Under the pieces are notes generated by a model. That model made no database searches, was not told the DNA's origin, and was given only the letters and a program-made list of their open reading frames with translations. The translations under genes were made by a program, and so were the position numbers. From IMG/VR virus record IMGVR_UViG_3300042522_001179, positions 1 through 64,000 of that record: a stretch of 64,000 bases of DNA; one strand, given 5' to 3'. This document shows, piece by piece, positions 41,975-50,179 of the stretch; position 1 is the stretch's first letter, and each line of letters opens with the position of its first letter. This DNA comes from a virus.

Positions 41975-42898
41975 TCATGGCCTGGTAATTAAAGGACTAA
42001 AGATTTCGGGCAAAGCATCTCCTGGGCTTCTTTCACGTTGCCAAGCCTCGGTCCATTCAATTCGAGAATGTTCATGAACAGAATTATAATCGTAAGACTC
42101 CGAAGGTTCAATAATAAATTTATCCTTAGGCGCCTCTGGAGTATCGAAGCCAATTAACCACACTGAATTTTCTGAAATTGTAACGGTGACTCCATCAGCA
42201 ATAGTAGCTTCTGTAAAAGTAAAGCCGTTGAATCCAGGTGGTATTGTGTAGTTTACATCAAAAAGAGGACCAATAACAATAGTGGTTCCTGTGTTGATTT
42301 GATTTTCTTGTACTAAAAAGTCTCCATCAGTATCCTCTAAAAGGATAAACATTTCAGTTGTTGATATTTCAACAACAATTCCAAGACTGTAATCAAGTTG
42401 TTCGTTGCGTGTGCTTGAAACACAAATTAAATAACTGCCAGGTTGCAAGGCAAAATAAAGATCATTGCCTTTATCGATTGAATATCTGTTAAATTCGTTG
42501 TACAGGTTAGAACCTGCACCCATAACATTTCCTAGATAGGGATAGTATGGATTTCCATCTAATGAGGTAGCTAATTCACTATCCGCTTGGAAAATCATGC
42601 GCCCTTGAATGGGCGTTAAATTTAAATCGTACGCAGAAACTTGGATATAGTTAGGACGAGGATCTCCTTTACGTGTAACAATCCACGCAGGAACTTCCAA
42701 GTTTATTTGAAACCAGTGGTTGTACGTCCCTCCACCAAAGCCACCGTTTGAATATTGATTTGTATCTGCACGGCCGACAACTTTATTGACAGGCCCTAAT
42801 GAGCCTGTCAAATAACGAAGTGAAGTTTGGTTAAAACTTCCAAGAAGTAATGGATTCTGACGCGTTCTTTGCCGTTGAGACTGAGATGAGCGTGTCAT
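41975..42898 (-). CDS. Beta-rich virion-type protein, 307 aa
   Basis: A basic, disordered first 25 residues is followed by a long series of beta strands with Asn/Gly/Tyr turns, no membrane segment and no enzyme motif. It has the look of a fibre, spike or baseplate-periphery protein, though it is encoded on the opposite strand to the main virion module. It follows two HNH genes in the same direction. Function inferred only from composition. Confidence 0.6.
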   Translation of the reverse strand: MTRSSQSQRQRTRQNPLLLGSFNQTSLRYLTGSLGPVNKVVGRADTNQYSNGGFGGGTYNHWFQINLEVPAWIVTRKGDPRPNYIQVSAYDLNLTPIQGRMIFQADSELATSLDGNPYYPYLGNVMGAGSNLYNEFNRYSIDKGNDLYFALQPGSYLICVSSTRNEQLDYSLGIVVEISTTEMFILLEDTDGDFLVQENQINTGTTIVIGPLFDVNYTIPPGFNGFTFTEATIADGVTVTISENSVWLIGFDTPEAPKDKFIIEPSESYDYNSVHEHSRIEWTEAWQRERSPGDALPEIFSPLITRP

Positions 42899-42918
42899 TC
42901 AATATAAATATTATCGTT

Positions 42919-43593
42919 TTATTCATTGTACTCGGGGGGTTCTTTAACATACAAAGGGTCTGTTATGGCCATTTTGTAATTTTGTTTTAAGACTGGATCA
43001 ATTGTTTTATGGTTTAGAAGACGACGATTAAAAAGCATCAAACGCTCTGCGTTGAATTTGGTTTCAAACGGTGAGATAGTTTGTGGTGGCATGTTGCGAT
43101 TCCAGCTGGAAACCAAGTGAAGTGGGTTACAACAAGCTTTGTTTCCACACAGTCTGGTAACGGGCATAGACCCAACATCTCCCCATGCACATTGGTATAC
43201 AGCTTTATGCATGTTTAGATTTTCAGATTTTTGCTTGCTATAACCTGAACGATAGGAGGGCAAGCAAATGCGCTTGGGCGTTTTGTCGCCGCTGCCAGTG
43301 ATCGGCCAGCATTCCTGGGGAGAGTTGACCGTGACTGTGTTCCAAAGGTTTGCGTACTTGGCTTTGTAGTCCGCATGTAGGTAGCTCACGTCAAAGCCGC
43401 AAACATTACTGAGGATTTTGTGAACACATTCGTAACACCAGTGTTTGGATGAGTCTCGGATGAGATGACCGTGAGCACAGGGGTAGCCCCGATAGTAACC
43501 GTGAGACTCAAGAATCTCATTACTGAGATTGTGAATATTTTCCAAATAACGAAACTGAGGAATCTCAGTGGTGCTTGCAATAAGACGGGCCAT
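42919..43593 (-). CDS. HNH-type zinc-binding homing endonuclease candidate, 224 aa
   Basis: The C-terminal half has the HNH-like hallmark TRLCGNKACCNPLHLVSSWNR (CxxxxC...N-P-x-H-L) typical of phage homing endonucleases. The first half carries an additional CxxH...CxxC cluster (YPCAHGH... HWCYECVHK) that may bind a second zinc. It directly follows another HNH_3-like gene, separated by 2 bases. The pair probably forms a mobile or formerly mobile unit. Confidence 0.78.
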   Translation of the reverse strand: MARLIASTTEIPQFRYLENIHNLSNEILESHGYYRGYPCAHGHLIRDSSKHWCYECVHKILSNVCGFDVSYLHADYKAKYANLWNTVTVNSPQECWPITGSGDKTPKRICLPSYRSGYSKQKSENLNMHKAVYQCAWGDVGSMPVTRLCGNKACCNPLHLVSSWNRNMPPQTISPFETKFNAERLMLFNRRLLNHKTIDPVLKQNYKMAITDPLYVKEPPEYNE

Positions 43594-43595
43594 GG

Positions 43596-43967
43596 TCAGA
43601 AGAGTTCAGATTTGGGACAGTAGTTGTAAACAGTCGGTCCTGGTGTGCGTTTCTTTTGATACGCAGTAGACAAGGTCAGTTCCAGGCGGTTGTCTTTCTC
43701 TGGGTTTGACTCCGCATGGATCACGTCCCCACCAGTGGGTTCCTTGCCCGTCTGGAGGTACCAGACGAGCCTGTGGGCCAGGTATCGATCTCCGTTAACG
43801 CAAACCTTGTAGAAGCCTGTGATGGGGTCATAGGTGCCAGCAGGGTCTCCAACCCTCCGATGCCTGTGGGCCATGCACCATTCCAGTCCAGAAGGAGTCT
43901 TGGAAGAGAGCTTGAGACGTTTGCGGAGCCACCAAAGCTCGGGAAAGGGCTTGTAATTCCGTGCCAT
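43596..43967 (-). CDS. HNH_3-like homing endonuclease, 123 aa
   Basis: Carries the HNH_3 pattern: YLAHRLVWYLQTGKEP, then GGDVIHAESNPEKDNRLELT in place of the common vDHidgn...DNR..NL, followed by a short DNA-recognition tail. Such proteins are free-standing homing nucleases in phage. It is preceded by a large nested hairpin (43989-44090) within its leader, the kind of structure known to hold phage homing nuclease translation down. The second metal-binding His position appears as DVIH, so activity is likely but untested. Confidence 0.78.
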   Translation of the reverse strand: MARNYKPFPELWWLRKRLKLSSKTPSGLEWCMAHRHRRVGDPAGTYDPITGFYKVCVNGDRYLAHRLVWYLQTGKEPTGGDVIHAESNPEKDNRLELTLSTAYQKKRTPGPTVYNYCPKSELF

Positions 43968-43988
43968 GTGCAGACTTTGGGCCTTTTT

Positions 43989-44090
43989 CAGACAATACCC
44001 CCTACTTTAATCTTTATATAGGTTAAATCACAAAGATTCCTGGTTTTGTGATTTGTCCTAGAAGGGTTTGAAAGTGGGGGGTATTGTCTG
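43989..44090. repeat. Nested inverted repeats: 20-bp outer and 10-bp inner stems
   Basis: 43989-44008 pairs with 44071-44090 over 20 bases with a single T/G mismatch (wobble in RNA). Inside, 44025-44034 pairs perfectly with 44045-44054 over 10 bases. On the plus strand the outer stem is followed by five T residues. On the minus strand the structure lies in the leader of the HNH_3 gene, 22 bases before its ATG. Confidence 0.9.
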
Positions 44091-44241
44091 TTTTTCCCGC
44101 AATCTCTGCACCGACACCTTGGTCTCGCCTTGAGACACCAGTTGTACCAATGCTTTTTAGCCTTCAGTATTTGCTGTAGTACAAATATACCCTGCAGAGT
44201 TACTCCGTCTTACCCTGGTCTCATCTTGAGATTGTTGTCAC

Positions 44242-44274
44242 AAAAAGAAAGCCCCGCCAAAGCAGGGCCTTTTA
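44242..44274 (-). terminator. Terminator after glycosyltransferase gene
   Basis: On the minus strand GCCCTGC/GCGGGGC form a 7-bp stem (one mismatch) with a TTTG loop, followed by TTTCTTTTTG. It lies about 20 bases after the stop of the minus-strand gene at 44289. The plus side has four T residues, so weak bidirectional action is possible. Confidence 0.8.
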
Positions 44275-44288
44275 ACTCACCTTGAGTC

Positions 44289-45545
44289 TCAAACGGGAGT
44301 AAACGCTTTGGACCCTTTTTTCTTTTTGTTTTTTTTCTTGACGTTTTCTTTGTCTGCGGCTTCTTCTCCCAGCACCTCTTGGAACGCCTCATCAAATTGA
44401 GAGGCGACCGTATCCCAGTCAAATGCTTCGTCAGTAGCCCTCTCGTAACAGGCTTGCGCCACGGCATCCAGCTCGTTACGGTTCTCGTACAGCTCCACCA
44501 GGATTTCAGTTAGATGCTCTACGGAGGGGCATGGCATCTCCCGACCGTAGTTTGTATCTACGTCTACGTGATCGCAACGGATCAATTTGCCGTAGCCATC
44601 AAAAATTTCTTTACAAGACGTGTGGTCTGGCACTACTTGAGCCACTTTGCATGCGGCATGTTCAAAGTTAACAAGTCCCCAGCCTTCGCCTTTGCAAGTG
44701 TTGACGCCTACATCAACTGCGTTATAGATGTCATTTAGCATCTCAACGTTTACGTTTGGCGGCGATTGCGTGTTTGTGGTCATAATAATGCGACCGTTTG
44801 GATCTAACCCATTACGCATCATTTCCCGACCAAAGACTGGCATTACATCCCACCCTTGATCTTTCAATCCCATGTGGAGATACAGTTGAACATCTGGACG
44901 ACCCACCGCAAACCGTGCGAAAGCAGCAATCGTGATATCAATGCGCTTGCGGAATTGATTTCGATTTCCGTTAAACACAATAAAGATATCCTCGCGCAGG
45001 CCCAGCCGTTTACGCGCTTCTGCTTTTGACTTGGGTGCGAATTGACCCGTGGTGACACCGTGGGGAATCACAGTGATTGGACGTTCAACGCCCCCTTTAA
45101 TTGCTTCAAGTGCACCAAATTCCGTGTAGCAGATTGCACTATCCCATTCATTAGCAGTATCTGCTAGAGCACCATGCCAGCCGTAGCTATCCATGGGGAA
45201 ATACCCCACAAACTTAAAGCCAATATTTTTTTTTAAATCGGCAATACGTTTGTATTGTTCATTGATAATCCAAATGTCATTCATTGTGAAAACAATATCC
45301 GGACGTTCGCGCTCTACAACTTCGCAAATGCGCTCTTCTCCAAACGGTGCTTGTTGGAACCGATTAGAAGACGGATACATTTTGTAGTCGTCTTGCAGGG
45401 GTGTTGGATCACCCCACCAGTTGTGACCCAAGACCACAATTTCGTACTTATCTTTTAGTCGACTAAGGACATTTTCTGTGACACGGGCAAATCCCGTCAT
45501 AGCAACAATGTCACCACACCAAAGAAGCTTAGGTTTTTTACTCAT
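44289..45545 (-). CDS. GT4-type glycosyltransferase, 418 aa
   Basis: A GT-B fold enzyme: LLWCGDIVAMTGFARVTENV at the start, a donor-domain segment VFNGNRNQFRKRIDITIAAF, and VGVNTCKGEGWGLVNFEHAAC with the E-x7-E motif binding the nucleotide sugar. The C-terminus is a charged Lys-rich tail (KKKNKKKKG). It is a minus-strand gene beside SpeD and prim-pol, separate from both other sugar cassettes. Target unknown; host surface or phage DNA/protein glycosylation are possibilities. Confidence 0.85.
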   Translation of the reverse strand: MSKKPKLLWCGDIVAMTGFARVTENVLSRLKDKYEIVVLGHNWWGDPTPLQDDYKMYPSSNRFQQAPFGEERICEVVERERPDIVFTMNDIWIINEQYKRIADLKKNIGFKFVGYFPMDSYGWHGALADTANEWDSAICYTEFGALEAIKGGVERPITVIPHGVTTGQFAPKSKAEARKRLGLREDIFIVFNGNRNQFRKRIDITIAAFARFAVGRPDVQLYLHMGLKDQGWDVMPVFGREMMRNGLDPNGRIIMTTNTQSPPNVNVEMLNDIYNAVDVGVNTCKGEGWGLVNFEHAACKVAQVVPDHTSCKEIFDGYGKLIRCDHVDVDTNYGREMPCPSVEHLTEILVELYENRNELDAVAQACYERATDEAFDWDTVASQFDEAFQEVLGEEAADKENVKKKNKKKKGSKAFTPV

Positions 45546-45568
45546 TAATTTGAGATACTCTCAAATAA

Positions 45569-45928
45569 CTATACAGAAGTTGAAGGAGTTATTGACCTGC
45601 AAAGCTCACGTTTTTCCGCAGTTTTTGCTTTGAGTTTTGTTTTTAAAAATTCAGCCGCTTTATGCGTATTAGTTGTATCCCCGCAGGTATACAAATCAAT
45701 TGCTGCATATCCAATTTCGGGCCATGTATGGATAGATGCATGTGACTCTGCCAGCAATGCTAGTAGCGTTACACCTTGTGGTTTAAATTGTTCGCCAATA
45801 ATCCTAAGAATTGTCGCATTAGACATTCGGAGCGCTGTTTCTAACAACTCCTGTAGTTGGGCGTAATCATCCAGGATCTCCGCGTCACAGTCGTAGAGAT
45901 CCAGGATTAAGTGGCGGCCATTAGACAT
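45569..45928 (-). CDS. speD: S-adenosylmethionine decarboxylase proenzyme, 119 aa
   Basis: Makes decarboxylated AdoMet, the aminopropyl donor for spermidine synthesis. The prokaryotic SpeD signature LLAESHASIHTWPE is present: cleavage between Glu61 and Ser62 would create the pyruvoyl group. His67 and Cys82 (YTCGD) fall at the spacing of the catalytic His and Cys in the bacterial enzyme. Its length is normal. It overlaps the end of the prim-pol gene by 8 bases. speD is a known auxiliary gene in cyanophages, supporting a cyanobacterial host. Confidence 0.95.
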   Translation of the reverse strand: MSNGRHLILDLYDCDAEILDDYAQLQELLETALRMSNATILRIIGEQFKPQGVTLLALLAESHASIHTWPEIGYAAIDLYTCGDTTNTHKAAEFLKTKLKAKTAEKRELCRSITPSTSV

Positions 45929-48569
45929 CTTCTAATTCAAGCTCATCCTCCATTGTCGCACTACCATCTGCCTTTAGATCTACACCGTAGAATTCTTTGT
46001 ACTTTTCTTTATCAGATGCGACTTCTACAATGGAAGGCCAGCTTTCGTATTTCGAGCTGGACTCTCGCACTGCCACATTGATTACACGCATGCCCCTGGT
46101 ATTGCGTTTGCAGTATACATTGATTCCCAATTGGTGAGTGCAGATGTCAATAAATAGGGGTTCAAAACGACAGCGCGACATGATGCCAACGTTGCAGTTA
46201 CGACAGAACTCTGCATAGCTGGCATACAACCATTTGTCTTTGTTGGCATAAAAATTAGTAAGCCCCGCCGGTGCACTCCTGGTAAATCCAACAGCAGTAC
46301 TGACGTTTACATCAAACACAACTTTATGTTCCATCCAGTCCAGGATTGGGTTAGACCGTAGGGTCTGCATCTTGCTGAACTTTTTGAAGAACGGCACCTT
46401 GTTTGACGTATCCATCAAGTAGTCACGCATATCTTCTTCATTCATATCCAGCAGCCAGTTCACCAATCCGGGCAGCAAGTGAGCAAACTCACCCTGCGGA
46501 TCACCTTTGGAATTGAACTTAATCAATTCTTTTTGTTCATTAGGCCCGCCCTGGAAGGGGCGGTCAAAAGGAATGGTGAGACGACGACGTGACAAACCAG
46601 ATGTGTAGTCGGTGGTTTGAATTGCCTCGTTGGCAGTAACGATGACAACACCCTTGAACTGGAATGGCTCTTGATTCTCATTTTGATACTTGCGCTCAGA
46701 ACGAATCCAGTCATTACCAGTGATTGCCTTTAGCCGTGATACGGAGCCACCCCAACGGTCTGCATCTTGGAACAGCAGCAGCTTTTTGCCCATGTAGCTT
46801 GCGGCTTCAAAACGGTTTTTCTCCAGATTTTCAAAGTCTGTTGAATAAACGTTCTTGCGTCCAACTAATGCCACGGCCAGGTTTGCATAAGTTGATTTAC
46901 CAGATTTACCTGGGCCGACGATCTCAACAAACTTTTGAATTTCGTAACGTCCCAGAAGTGTTGCCCGCAGCCATGCCCGCAGGACTTGCGTACGCTCCCA
47001 GCTATCGTGCTGCGTATGCTTCAGCCATTTAATAATATCTTCACATGTGGCGGCAGGGTTGTACTCATAGGGCATCTGCTGGGTCAGATAAAAATCCCTT
47101 GTAAAAGGCAACAGTTCTTTTGTGTCCACGTCCAGGACACCATTTAAGAACAGCAAGTAGCTGCCGCCGTCGTACCAATCTTTGAAGTAAAGCGTGGATT
47201 GTAGGTGCTCATACATGTCACCCATCATTTTAGAGTTGAAACCAGTTTTGACCAGATCAGGCATTGCCTTCAACTTGGCACGGATATCGCCATACATTTC
47301 AATCTTGCTTAACGGTGACCAAAGACCAGGCCCTTCGTGCTGATACATGAAAAATTGCCCGTGCACCAAGCTATACAGCAGGTTCCCCTGGTACATTTGC
47401 AAGAGCATATCCGCAATCACATCAGATGATGCGTTCCGTACTTGTTGGTCTTTGCCTTGTTTTTCCGTTTTTTCAGTCTCCAGTTGACGCTGCTGCCTCG
47501 GTTTCCGAGTCGGCTTCTTACCTACAGCAGGAGCAGTTTCTTCAAGTAGTGCCATTACTTCCAAGTCCGGTTCAATCGATTCCAACAGAGTGGACACATG
47601 TTCAAGTGTCGCATCATCAACATTCATCGCCTTATAGTCCTGAGAAGGCTTCCAACCCTGCTCACGAGCCACATGAATCAGAGAGCCAAGACCACGACCA
47701 CCCCCTTTACTGAAGGAGCGCCACCGTTTTTGGCACTCACCATCACGGTATTTTTCTGATTGCTTAGACCATTCGTCCCATTCATCCAACAGGGATTCAT
47801 CCAATGAATGGAGCGTCTGGCCGACCGTAATCCAGATGTCGTAATCATCTGCAGCTTCCGGAGGCATCCCCCATGTTGCCTCCACAGCCAGCTGCATGTC
47901 GCGTTCCAGGTCAACCTTGGACTGCACCACAAAACCAGGACCAACAACCCTAGTAGTTTCCTGGGCCGGAACTCCCTGCTTGACATTTTTATTAATGATC
48001 TCAGTCAGTAACCAGTCAGGGAAATCAGGCAGGCTATCCACCCACTCAAACCCTTGATCAGGCGCAGTAAAGTACCCATCCGTCTCAGGGTGCAGACCCA
48101 TTAACACGCCTTGGTGCTTACACCAAAGGATCTCAAGCTTCTCTTTATTTCCTTCAGCGTGCCAAGTGTATTTGTTACGGATGAAATGCTTCTGTTTGTC
48201 GCGGGGCAACTTGTACAGTTTGCGTTCGCGCCCAGGCTTACCACTTTGAATGGTCAGCGTTTTTGGTAAAGCTTCATTGAACTCCAGAGAGGAGATAGAA
48301 GTGATGAGGTCGTAAACAGTTGGCCCGTCAACGTCAACCCATACGAAGCCGTAAGGATTGTTATAGGCGGGCCCACCAAGAAGGCCAATCGCTTTGCAAG
48401 TTCCATTTAAGATTTCTTCTTCAATTTCACGGACGCTGAATGGTTTGTTTTGCCAGCCGGTCGTGTAAGGGTCTTTGTTGGCGCCCAGGGGGGTGAGCGG
48501 CCAGTCGATAGGAATGTATTCGAGCTTGATTTCGCCCGGTTTGAGGGCCTGCTGGTTCTTGCTGGTCAT
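45921..48569 (-). CDS. Prim-pol/D5-type primase-helicase, 882 aa
   Basis: Replication initiator. Residues 1-190 form an archaeo-eukaryotic primase-like prim-pol domain (PLTPLGANKDPYTTGWQ, AIGLLGG, then FVWVDVDG with the D-x-D). Residues 240-330 hold a primase C-terminal segment (KRWRSFSKGGGRGLGSL). Residues 545-690 form a D5/SF3 helicase: Walker A GPGKSGKST, Walker B LLLFQDAD, sensor VVIVTANE and a TSGLSRRR arginine finger. Such fused enzymes replicate phage and plasmid DNA. It is translationally linked to SpeD and a small upstream gene. Confidence 0.93.
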   Translation of the reverse strand: MTSKNQQALKPGEIKLEYIPIDWPLTPLGANKDPYTTGWQNKPFSVREIEEEILNGTCKAIGLLGGPAYNNPYGFVWVDVDGPTVYDLITSISSLEFNEALPKTLTIQSGKPGRERKLYKLPRDKQKHFIRNKYTWHAEGNKEKLEILWCKHQGVLMGLHPETDGYFTAPDQGFEWVDSLPDFPDWLLTEIINKNVKQGVPAQETTRVVGPGFVVQSKVDLERDMQLAVEATWGMPPEAADDYDIWITVGQTLHSLDESLLDEWDEWSKQSEKYRDGECQKRWRSFSKGGGRGLGSLIHVAREQGWKPSQDYKAMNVDDATLEHVSTLLESIEPDLEVMALLEETAPAVGKKPTRKPRQQRQLETEKTEKQGKDQQVRNASSDVIADMLLQMYQGNLLYSLVHGQFFMYQHEGPGLWSPLSKIEMYGDIRAKLKAMPDLVKTGFNSKMMGDMYEHLQSTLYFKDWYDGGSYLLFLNGVLDVDTKELLPFTRDFYLTQQMPYEYNPAATCEDIIKWLKHTQHDSWERTQVLRAWLRATLLGRYEIQKFVEIVGPGKSGKSTYANLAVALVGRKNVYSTDFENLEKNRFEAASYMGKKLLLFQDADRWGGSVSRLKAITGNDWIRSERKYQNENQEPFQFKGVVIVTANEAIQTTDYTSGLSRRRLTIPFDRPFQGGPNEQKELIKFNSKGDPQGEFAHLLPGLVNWLLDMNEEDMRDYLMDTSNKVPFFKKFSKMQTLRSNPILDWMEHKVVFDVNVSTAVGFTRSAPAGLTNFYANKDKWLYASYAEFCRNCNVGIMSRCRFEPLFIDICTHQLGINVYCKRNTRGMRVINVAVRESSSKYESWPSIVEVASDKEKYKEFYGVDLKADGSATMEDELELEDV

Positions 48570-48751
48570 GCTCGCTTCTGTTCCTTGAGTTCTACTTTAA
48601 AGTCTCGCGTGGGGTAGTACGTTTCTTTTGTCACAACAAATGCATGAAGATGCATAACGGTGGGCAGACAAAAACAGTCCCCGTCCGCCGCATTATCCAT
48701 GAGGCTACGGAGCGTATTTATCCACTCACCAATGGCCACGGGAATGTCCAT
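48566..48751 (-). CDS. Small hypothetical protein upstream of prim-pol, 61 aa
   Basis: Overlaps the prim-pol start by 4 bases (ATGA), so it is translated with it. A mixed small protein with two Cys residues (DCFCLP) and a basic tail; no motif recognised. Confidence 0.6.
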   Translation of the reverse strand: MDIPVAIGEWINTLRSLMDNAADGDCFCLPTVMHLHAFVVTKETYYPTRDFKVELKEQKRA

Positions 48752-48820
48752 TGGGTTGGAGATGAGACTTTTATTATCCTACGGGCACCAATCCACGCTG
48801 CCCTCAAATAATCCTATAGA

Positions 48821-48994
48821 TTACTTGGACTCTTCAGTCCCAGACTGGGATTTCTTAATTTCTTCATCCCATTCTTTCATGATCTGATTGTAGGAATCCA
48901 CTGGATCCCTACCAGTCTCAATACAAGACGAGGTTGCAACAGACCAGGCGATGCGCTTGCGTCGTTCTAAGGGATTATCAGTATTCCAGGGCAT
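48821..48994 (-). CDS. Small charged hypothetical protein, 57 aa
   Basis: ATG at 48994, 3 bases past the PD-(D/E)XK gene stop; ends TAA at 48821. The product is helical and charged, with RRKRIAWSVATSSC near the start and an acidic/Lys-rich end. Tight spacing after the nuclease gene and natural composition support it. Function unknown. Confidence 0.62.
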   Translation of the reverse strand: MPWNTDNPLERRKRIAWSVATSSCIETGRDPVDSYNQIMKEWDEEIKKSQSGTEESK

Positions 48995-48997
48995 GGC

Positions 48998-49996
48998 TCA
49001 GATCAGATCAGGGTCGTACACATTGCAATGTTCGATCTGTTTGTAGTACTCTTCTACTACTTTCAACCAGTCTCCCCTCAAGGAATCCAGAAACTTCCTG
49101 GAGATCTTAAAGACTTGTGTACGTACAGGTGTCGACACCAAGATGGCTGCTTGCTGAACCCGCATACCAAGAGTCTGCTCAATACCTAGGTCATAAGCAG
49201 CGAGTTGCTTACAGGTCTTTTTGAATTTCATGTGACCTCCCAAGAGATCGCGCCATTCAACCGACCCTTTCTCCAGGTCTTTGGGCCACTTGCGACTGTA
49301 TGGCTTGACACTGGTCTTCAAGTCGGCAAGCGTCAGTTTATTTCCTACGACACCAATGATGTCAGGCGAACCAACCCAAGCCCTGCCCTCATCATCGTGG
49401 GCCCACACCCTGCCGATACCATCTTCTGATAATGTGAATTGATGTTTGTCCAGCAGAGGAGTCTCTGCCCATAGCACCTCGTCAAACTGATCGAGGATAC
49501 CTGGCATCCCAGCCCAAAATTCTTGGTACTCCTCAGCAATGTCAGGGTTCTTGTCCCCTTTTAGGTAGCACTCCATGCCATAGTGGATAGCAGTTCCACG
49601 TTCGGCAGCAGCTTCCTTTACGCCTGGATTGTTCTTACTCCACATCTCCAGCTTCCGTTTGTTTGCTTCGGATGCTGTCTCTGAAATAATTGTAGTTACA
49701 CTGGGCGCCGGCCCTGTTACAAACGGGGTATGGTAGTGTCGCTTTCCGTTGATTGTAATACGGGCGGGGCGGCTGTTCAGCTCCCGCATCAACTCTGGTT
49801 GCTCTTGATATTTCAGCGACCATGGGTCGCTTGATTCCAGTTTAGCAACCATTAACGGTTTTGTATATTGTTTATAAGATAGCGCATTTGCCAACCGTTT
49901 GGCTGTAGATTTCAAATAGTTCTGCGTGTAATTCCCCATGAAAGGGTTTGAAATCTCTATTGGCACAGTCCTTGGCGCAATCCTCGTGCTAACCAT
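48998..49996 (-). CDS. PD-(D/E)XK nuclease, Cas4/RecB type, 332 aa
   Basis: Probable exonuclease for DNA repair, recombination or host DNA degradation. Motifs in order: AAAERGTAIHYGME (motif I), GSPDIIGVVG (motif II Asp), LADLKTSVKPY (D-x-K, motif III) and KTCKQLAAYDLG (Q-x-x-x-Y). This is the RecB/Cas4 arrangement. No cysteine cluster is seen, so the iron-sulfur version of Cas4 is unlikely. It sits upstream of prim-pol in the same direction, consistent with replication-recombination. Confidence 0.87.
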   Translation of the reverse strand: MVSTRIAPRTVPIEISNPFMGNYTQNYLKSTAKRLANALSYKQYTKPLMVAKLESSDPWSLKYQEQPELMRELNSRPARITINGKRHYHTPFVTGPAPSVTTIISETASEANKRKLEMWSKNNPGVKEAAAERGTAIHYGMECYLKGDKNPDIAEEYQEFWAGMPGILDQFDEVLWAETPLLDKHQFTLSEDGIGRVWAHDDEGRAWVGSPDIIGVVGNKLTLADLKTSVKPYSRKWPKDLEKGSVEWRDLLGGHMKFKKTCKQLAAYDLGIEQTLGMRVQQAAILVSTPVRTQVFKISRKFLDSLRGDWLKVVEEYYKQIEHCNVYDPDLI

Positions 49997-50030
49997 TGTT
50001 GATATCTACATCATCTTTGGCTCTCACTGA
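49938..50030 (+). CDS. Tiny single-span membrane peptide, 30 aa
   Basis: ATG at 49938 encodes 30 residues dominated by one hydrophobic helix (GTVLGAILVLTIVDIYIIFG). Its TGA overlaps the next ATG (TGATG). It lies antisense over the start of the PD-(D/E)XK gene, so overlapping use of both strands would be required. Composition and coupling to two further small genes make it plausible; expression is unproven. Confidence 0.5.
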   Translation: MKGFEISIGTVLGAILVLTIVDIYIIFGSH

Positions 50031-50179
50031 TGACCAGCAACCTCACCCGGTTCTACCTAGAAGAGGAGTTTGAGTACGTCGCCAAGGCTCCCGTCATCGA
50101 CGTAGAAACTACGGAAGCTGACGAGGTTGAGCAAAAGCTCAAAGATCAAGATATTATTTATACACGCGTTGACTTGTGA
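50030..50179 (+). CDS. Small acidic hypothetical protein, 49 aa
   Basis: Begins in the TGATG shared with the membrane peptide and ends in a TGATG shared with the glycosyltransferase gene. The product is acidic (FYLEEEFEYVAK, TTEADEVEQKL), probably helical. Three-gene coupling supports translation. No family recognised. Confidence 0.55.
   Translation: MTSNLTRFYLEEEFEYVAKAPVIDVETTEADEVEQKLKDQDIIYTRVDL

Larger units (their letters stand above)
43968..44288. other. Intergenic region with hairpins and GTCTC/GAGAC motifs
   Basis: No coding frame is supported in this 321-base gap. Besides the nested hairpin it contains short inverted motifs built on GTCTC...GAGAC (for instance around 44133-44150 and 44218-44232) and a terminator at 44251-44268. 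These recurrent elements suggest regulatory or operator-like use, but no factor can be named. Confidence 0.6.

Noticed and set aside
48998-49996. Cas4 of a CRISPR adaptation system
   Set aside because: PD-(D/E)XK motifs are present, but no Cas1/Cas2, no repeats and no Cys cluster; a phage recombination nuclease is simpler.
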